Source: JAFMIX01 sp031371425 (lineage in GTDB: Bacteria > Verrucomicrobiota > Verrucomicrobiia > Limisphaerales > JAFMIX01). From it: a stretch of 15,837 bases of DNA. The stretch is from positions 1-15,837 of the forward strand of contig JANMJO010000159.1 in the NCBI GenBank assembly GCA_031371425.1, read 5' to 3'. This document shows, one piece after another, positions 13,900-15,837 of the stretch. The position numbers and the translations under genes were made by a program. Under the pieces are notes generated by a model. That model was not told the DNA's origin, searched no databases, and saw nothing but the letters and a program-made list of their open reading frames with translations. The stretch's first letter is position 1. Each line of letters starts with the position of its first letter.

Positions 13900-14583
13900 T
13901 CAGTCCACAAACCGATAGCCAACGCCGCGCACGGTATCGAGATGTTTCGCCGCGCCGCCGATCTTCTCGCGCAGACGCCGCATGTGCGTATCCACCGTGC
14001 GCGTGTCAATCAGCGTGTCGTATTGCCAGACATCGCGCAGGAGTTGCTCGCGCGACTGCACCCGCCCCGTCCGTTCTGCGAGCAAGGCGATGAGTTTGAA
14101 CTCCGTGGCGGTCAGTTCAATGACCTTCCCCTTCCACCGGACTTCGTGGCGCGGCACGTCAATGTGCAGGTCGCCGATGATGAATTTATCGCGCTTGGAC
14201 TTGGCCGGAGACGCAGCGCGCTCCAGAATTTTCTTCACGCGCAACACCAGCTCGCGAGGGCTGAACGGCTTGGTCACATAATCGTCGCCGCCGAGTTCGA
14301 GGCCGAGCACGCGGTCAATCTCCGCCGCGCGCGCTGTAAGCATGAGGATGGGAATCGCCGCCGTGGCGGGGTCGCGGCGCAGGAGTTTGCAGACCTCGAA
14401 GCCGTCAATCTCCGGCAGCATGATGTCGAGGATGACGAGGTTGGGGTGCGTGGTGCGGGCTTTTTTCAACGCCGCCGCGCCGTCGCCCGCCGTGACGACT
14501 TCGTAGCCGGCCTGCTTGAGGTTGAACTCGATCAGCTCAATCGCATCCGGCTCGTCGTCCACCACCAGAATCTTCTGCTTCAC
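13900..14583 (-). CDS. PhoB/OmpR-family response regulator
   Basis: This 227-residue two-component regulator has a receiver domain (1-about 120) with acidic pocket Asp9/Asp10, phospho-acceptor Asp53 (LVILDIMLPEIDGFEV) and Lys105 (DDYVTKPFSPREL). The C-terminal winged-helix domain is complete, with the recognition region RTVDTHMRRLREKI and the ending DTVRGVGYRFVD. The start is GTG at 14583, directly before KQKILVVDDEP, with no clear Shine-Dalgarno sequence. No histidine kinase follows: the next gene on the left is convergent, so the regulator is orphan within the window. Three GTGACG units with 11-bp spacing lie 57 to 84 bp upstream and suggest autoregulation. The PhoB-type architecture is clear; whether it senses phosphate is not. 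Confidence 0.93.
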   Translation of the reverse strand: MKQKILVVDDEPDAIELIEFNLKQAGYEVVTAGDGAAALKKARTTHPNLVILDIMLPEIDGFEVCKLLRRDPATAAIPILMLTARAAEIDRVLGLELGGDDYVTKPFSPRELVLRVKKILERAASPAKSKRDKFIIGDLHIDVPRHEVRWKGKVIELTATEFKLIALLAERTGRVQSREQLLRDVWQYDTLIDTRTVDTHMRRLREKIGGAAKHLDTVRGVGYRFVD

Positions 14584-14639
14584 ACGGATTGATTAACACG
14601 CCGCCGCTCCGCAGACAATTCAAACCCGGCAACAACCCG

Positions 14640-14667
14640 GTGACGGGAGTGTGACGGATGGGTGACG
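14640..14667 (-). promoter_or_regulatory. Three 11-bp-phased direct repeats, putative PhoB-type box of the response regulator gene
   Basis: GTGACG occurs at 14640, 14651 and 14662, exactly 11 bp apart; on the coding strand these read CGTCAC. PhoB/OmpR-type regulators bind tandem 11-bp direct repeats containing a GTCA core, so this is a plausible autoregulatory site. A -10-like TTGAAT lies about 11 bp after the last unit on the coding strand, the spacing expected of an activated promoter of this type. Confidence 0.5.
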
Positions 14668-14668
14668 A

Positions 14669-14759
14669 TTGTGGAGTGCGCGGACATGACCGAGCTTCCG
14701 CCTCCGCTGCGCTTCGGCGCGACAAGTTGGAACTGGGCGACATGTCGCCGCACTCCAAA
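14669..14759. repeat. Inverted repeat with TGGAGTGCG ends
   Basis: Left TTGTGGAGTGCGCGGACATG and right CATGTCGCCGCACTCCAA are imperfect inverted repeats about 50 bp apart. The TGGAGT outer ends resemble those of the coding palindromes, but the arms differ, so it may be another subfamily. No gene is credible here. Confidence 0.6.
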
Positions 14760-14795
14760 ACCGGACGCGCTCGAACCGGAAGGTGAATTGGTAGT

Positions 14796-14903
14796 GACAT
14801 CGCGCTGCGATGTCCCCGCCCGCAGCGCAGCGCAGAGCGGAACGAACAGGATGGCGCGGGTAACTTCGGTGATTCGATGCCGTCCCGACTCGGAGTCGGG
14901 ACG
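14796..14903. repeat. Pair of short hairpins in the gene-free block
   Basis: GACATCGC-GCT-GCGATGTC at 14796-14814 and CGTCCCGACT-CGG-AGTCGGGACG at 14881-14903 are perfect hairpins. Sequence between them repeats GCAGCGCAGCGC units. Neither is followed by a T-tract. With the preceding element they fill the roughly 360-bp stretch (14584-14945) that holds no supportable gene. Confidence 0.6.
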
Positions 14904-14945
14904 GGGAACAGCGCAGCGCGCCGTCCCTACCCAACCCTATCCCGC

Positions 14946-15011
14946 CTACTTCCCCGCATCGCGCAAACCATCGGCGTAAGCGCCGAACACCCGGCGGATT
15001 TCGTCGCGCAC
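14946..15011 (-). pseudogene. Duplicated 3' end of an arsC-like gene
   Basis: This piece encodes VRDEIRRVFGAYADGLRDAGK and a TAG stop, the same residues as the end of the arsC-like gene at 15702-15837. The DNA match covers 71 bp (14941-15011 against 15697-15767) with three differences, all synonymous. It has no start or body of its own: its frame joins directly to the end of hicA. It is a remnant or an attachment-type duplication. Confidence 0.8.
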
Positions 15012-15013
15012 GC

Positions 15014-15229
15014 TCAAAGTTTTTCCACAAATTCCTCCGGCGCAACTCCGGCTTGGCGCAAGACGCCGCGCAACGTCCCCTGATCCACTTCCCGGTGTAG
15101 CGGCACGACGCACACCGCGCTGCCCCGCCGCATGACCAGATGACTTCCCCGCTGTCGCTGGCGGATGAACCCGAGACGCTCCAGCGCCTTCGCCACCTTC
15201 AAGCCGGATACGCAAGGCAGTTTAGGCAT
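15014..15229 (-). CDS. hicA: HicA-family mRNA interferase toxin
   Basis: This 71-residue protein matches the compact dsRBD-like HicA fold: MPKLPCVSGLKVAKALERLGF, then RQRGSHLVM with catalytic His30, then VVPLH and a C-terminal GTLRGVLRQAGVAPEEF helix. HicA toxins cleave mRNA when not bound by HicB. The ATG overlaps the hicB stop by 8 nt, so translation is coupled to the antitoxin. All key residues are present and the gene looks functional. Its TGA sits three bases from the duplicated arsC tail, which marks one edge of the module. Confidence 0.92.
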   Translation of the reverse strand: MPKLPCVSGLKVAKALERLGFIRQRQRGSHLVMRRGSAVCVVPLHREVDQGTLRGVLRQAGVAPEEFVEKL

Positions 15230-15431
15230 GTTCCAATTCGAAAGTAGTCAGGATGGCCCCGCGCCGGTCAGGCAGGTCTTTTTCCTCCAAAAACAAAGAC
15301 GTGGCTTCCTTGAGGTTCTTCAAGGCTTCCTCGACGGTCTTGCCCTGGGTGGTCGTGCCGGTTTCCGGATTGTAAGCCACCAGCCAGCGTTTGGTCTCGC
15401 CGGGATAGATGATAGCCGTGAAAGTCTTCAT
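15222..15431 (-). CDS. hicB: HicB-family antitoxin, short form
   Basis: This 69-residue protein has the HicB partial RNase H-like fold: MKTFTAIIYPGE, WLVAYNPETGTTTQGKTVEEALKNLKEATSLFLEE. No C-terminal DNA-binding domain (HTH or ribbon-helix-helix) follows, so it is the short form that neutralises HicA by direct binding; autoregulation through DNA binding is not evident. It is the first gene of the pair, and its TAA/ATG overlap with hicA is typical. The 97 bp upstream show no clear promoter consensus. Confidence 0.9.
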   Translation of the reverse strand: MKTFTAIIYPGETKRWLVAYNPETGTTTQGKTVEEALKNLKEATSLFLEEKDLPDRRGAILTTFELEHA

Positions 15432-15528
15432 GCGGACAACCTAGACGAAGCGCACGACCTTGGCAAACGTGGAAAACCCGACACGCTTCCGCCGGGCGCA
15501 GCTCATTATTTGCACGCGGCCAAATGCT

Positions 15529-15677
15529 CTCATTAGCACCCGGCTTCAGCCGGGTGTGGGGAATGCGGGGATGGGAAAACGATTTCAACCGTTTTCTTGC
15601 GGCCATGAAATGAAACCGTTGAAACGGTTTCGGCCTTTGCCGACACGATCACCGGGCTGAAGCCCGGTGCTAATGAG
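15529..15677. repeat. 149-bp nested palindromic element upstream of hicB
   Basis: Outer ends CTCATTAGCACC (15529-15540) and GGTGCTAATGAG (15666-15677) are exact complements. Inside them lie self-complementary CCCGGCTTCAGCCGGG and CCGGGCTGAAGCCCGG, and further in are AACGATTTCAACCGTTT-like and GAAACCGTTGAAACGGTTTC segments. The result is a set of nested hairpins with no coding capacity. It separates hicBA from the arsC-like gene. Confidence 0.8.
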
Positions 15678-15701
15678 AAATTGAGATGCGCCCGGCCCCG
15701 C

Positions 15702-15837
15702 CTACTTCCCCGCATCGCGCAAACCATCGGCGTATGCTCCGAACACGCGGCGGATTTCGTCGCGCACTCGGCGGAAGACTTGCATCTGCTCCTCCTCATT
15801 GCCGGTGGCGTGCGCCGGGTCGGTGAACGGCCAATGG
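15702..15837 (-). CDS. arsC: Arsenate reductase / low-molecular-weight phosphatase family protein, C-terminal end only
   Basis: Only the last 45 codons are in the window, ending at TAG (15704-15702): HWPFTDPAHATGNEEEQMQVFRRVRDEIRRVF then AYADGLRDAGK. The HWPF-DPA-TG-EEE-FRRVRDEI pattern is the typical C-terminus of thioredoxin-coupled ArsC proteins of the low-molecular-weight phosphatase fold. The catalytic N-terminal Cys loop would lie beyond the window edge, so function cannot be checked. Its last 66 bp are duplicated at 14946-15011 on the far side of hicBA. Confidence 0.68.
   Translation of the reverse strand, partial: HWPFTDPAHATGNEEEQMQVFRRVRDEIRRVFGAYADGLRDAGK

Noticed and set aside
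14620..15215. Minus-strand frames of 141 and 89 residues overlapping hicA and the intergenic palindromes
   Set aside because: They run across palindromic repeats and out of frame with hicA; their sequence is repeat-derived and has no family pattern.
1..15837. CRISPR arrays, tRNA and rRNA genes, complete insertion sequences
   Set aside because: No regularly spaced direct repeats, no cloverleaf with a T-arm, no rRNA motif and no transposase frame were seen on either strand.

Overview
The window is GC-rich, densely coded DNA of a Gram-negative-type bacterium. Scattered families of short palindromic repeats, weak or absent Shine-Dalgarno sequences, and an aryl-polyene-type pigment locus fit a soil or freshwater Verrucomicrobiota (Pedosphaera/Limisphaera-like). 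That placement is inference; there is no rRNA or other taxonomic marker here.

Positions 1-6180 (minus strand, transcribed right to left) hold a compact operon for a type II PKS/FAS-like polyene. In order of transcription it has a FabG-type ketoreductase, an LpxL-like acyltransferase, a hot-dog dehydratase, a catalytic ketosynthase (KS), a chain-length-factor (CLF)-like protein, an acyl carrier protein and a second KS fused to a CLF-like domain that runs off the window. Spacing is very tight: TGA-C-ATG, ATGA overlap, 8-nt overlap and TAGTG overlap. A near-perfect 26-bp palindrome lies just upstream of fabG. Next to the operon are an AT-rich gene for a small secreted protein (6263-6904), a second secreted protein (7123-7743) and a CrtI-like FAD oxidoreductase (7963-9465).

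Positions 9654-13725 (plus strand, divergent from the CrtI-like gene) hold an MIO-type aromatic amino acid ammonia-lyase with a tyrosine-type selectivity residue, a flavin-dependent halogenase-like enzyme and an O-methyltransferase. Together the two arms could make a 4-hydroxycinnamoyl starter, extend it to an aryl polyene, tailor the ring or chain by halogenation/oxidation and O-methylation, and transfer it to a lipid. The logic resembles flexirubin and xanthomonadin pathways, but the gene combination is unusual.

Positions 13900-15837 hold a PhoB-type response regulator with three 11-bp-phased direct repeats in its promoter, a block of unrelated palindromes, a hicBA toxin-antitoxin pair, and the 3' end of an arsC-like gene. 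A second copy of that arsC tail lies on the far side of hicBA.

The most striking feature is a 60- or 69-bp palindromic repeat that begins TTTGGAGT and ends ACTCCAAGC. It occurs four times: three times in frame inside enzymes of this pathway (twice in one KS, once in the halogenase-like protein) and once against the start codon of the CrtI-like gene. All four copies have the same orientation and reading phase relative to their gene, and encode GVPP-x-GG...GGTP. This looks like a protein-coding mobile palindrome comparable in behaviour to Rickettsia palindromic elements.
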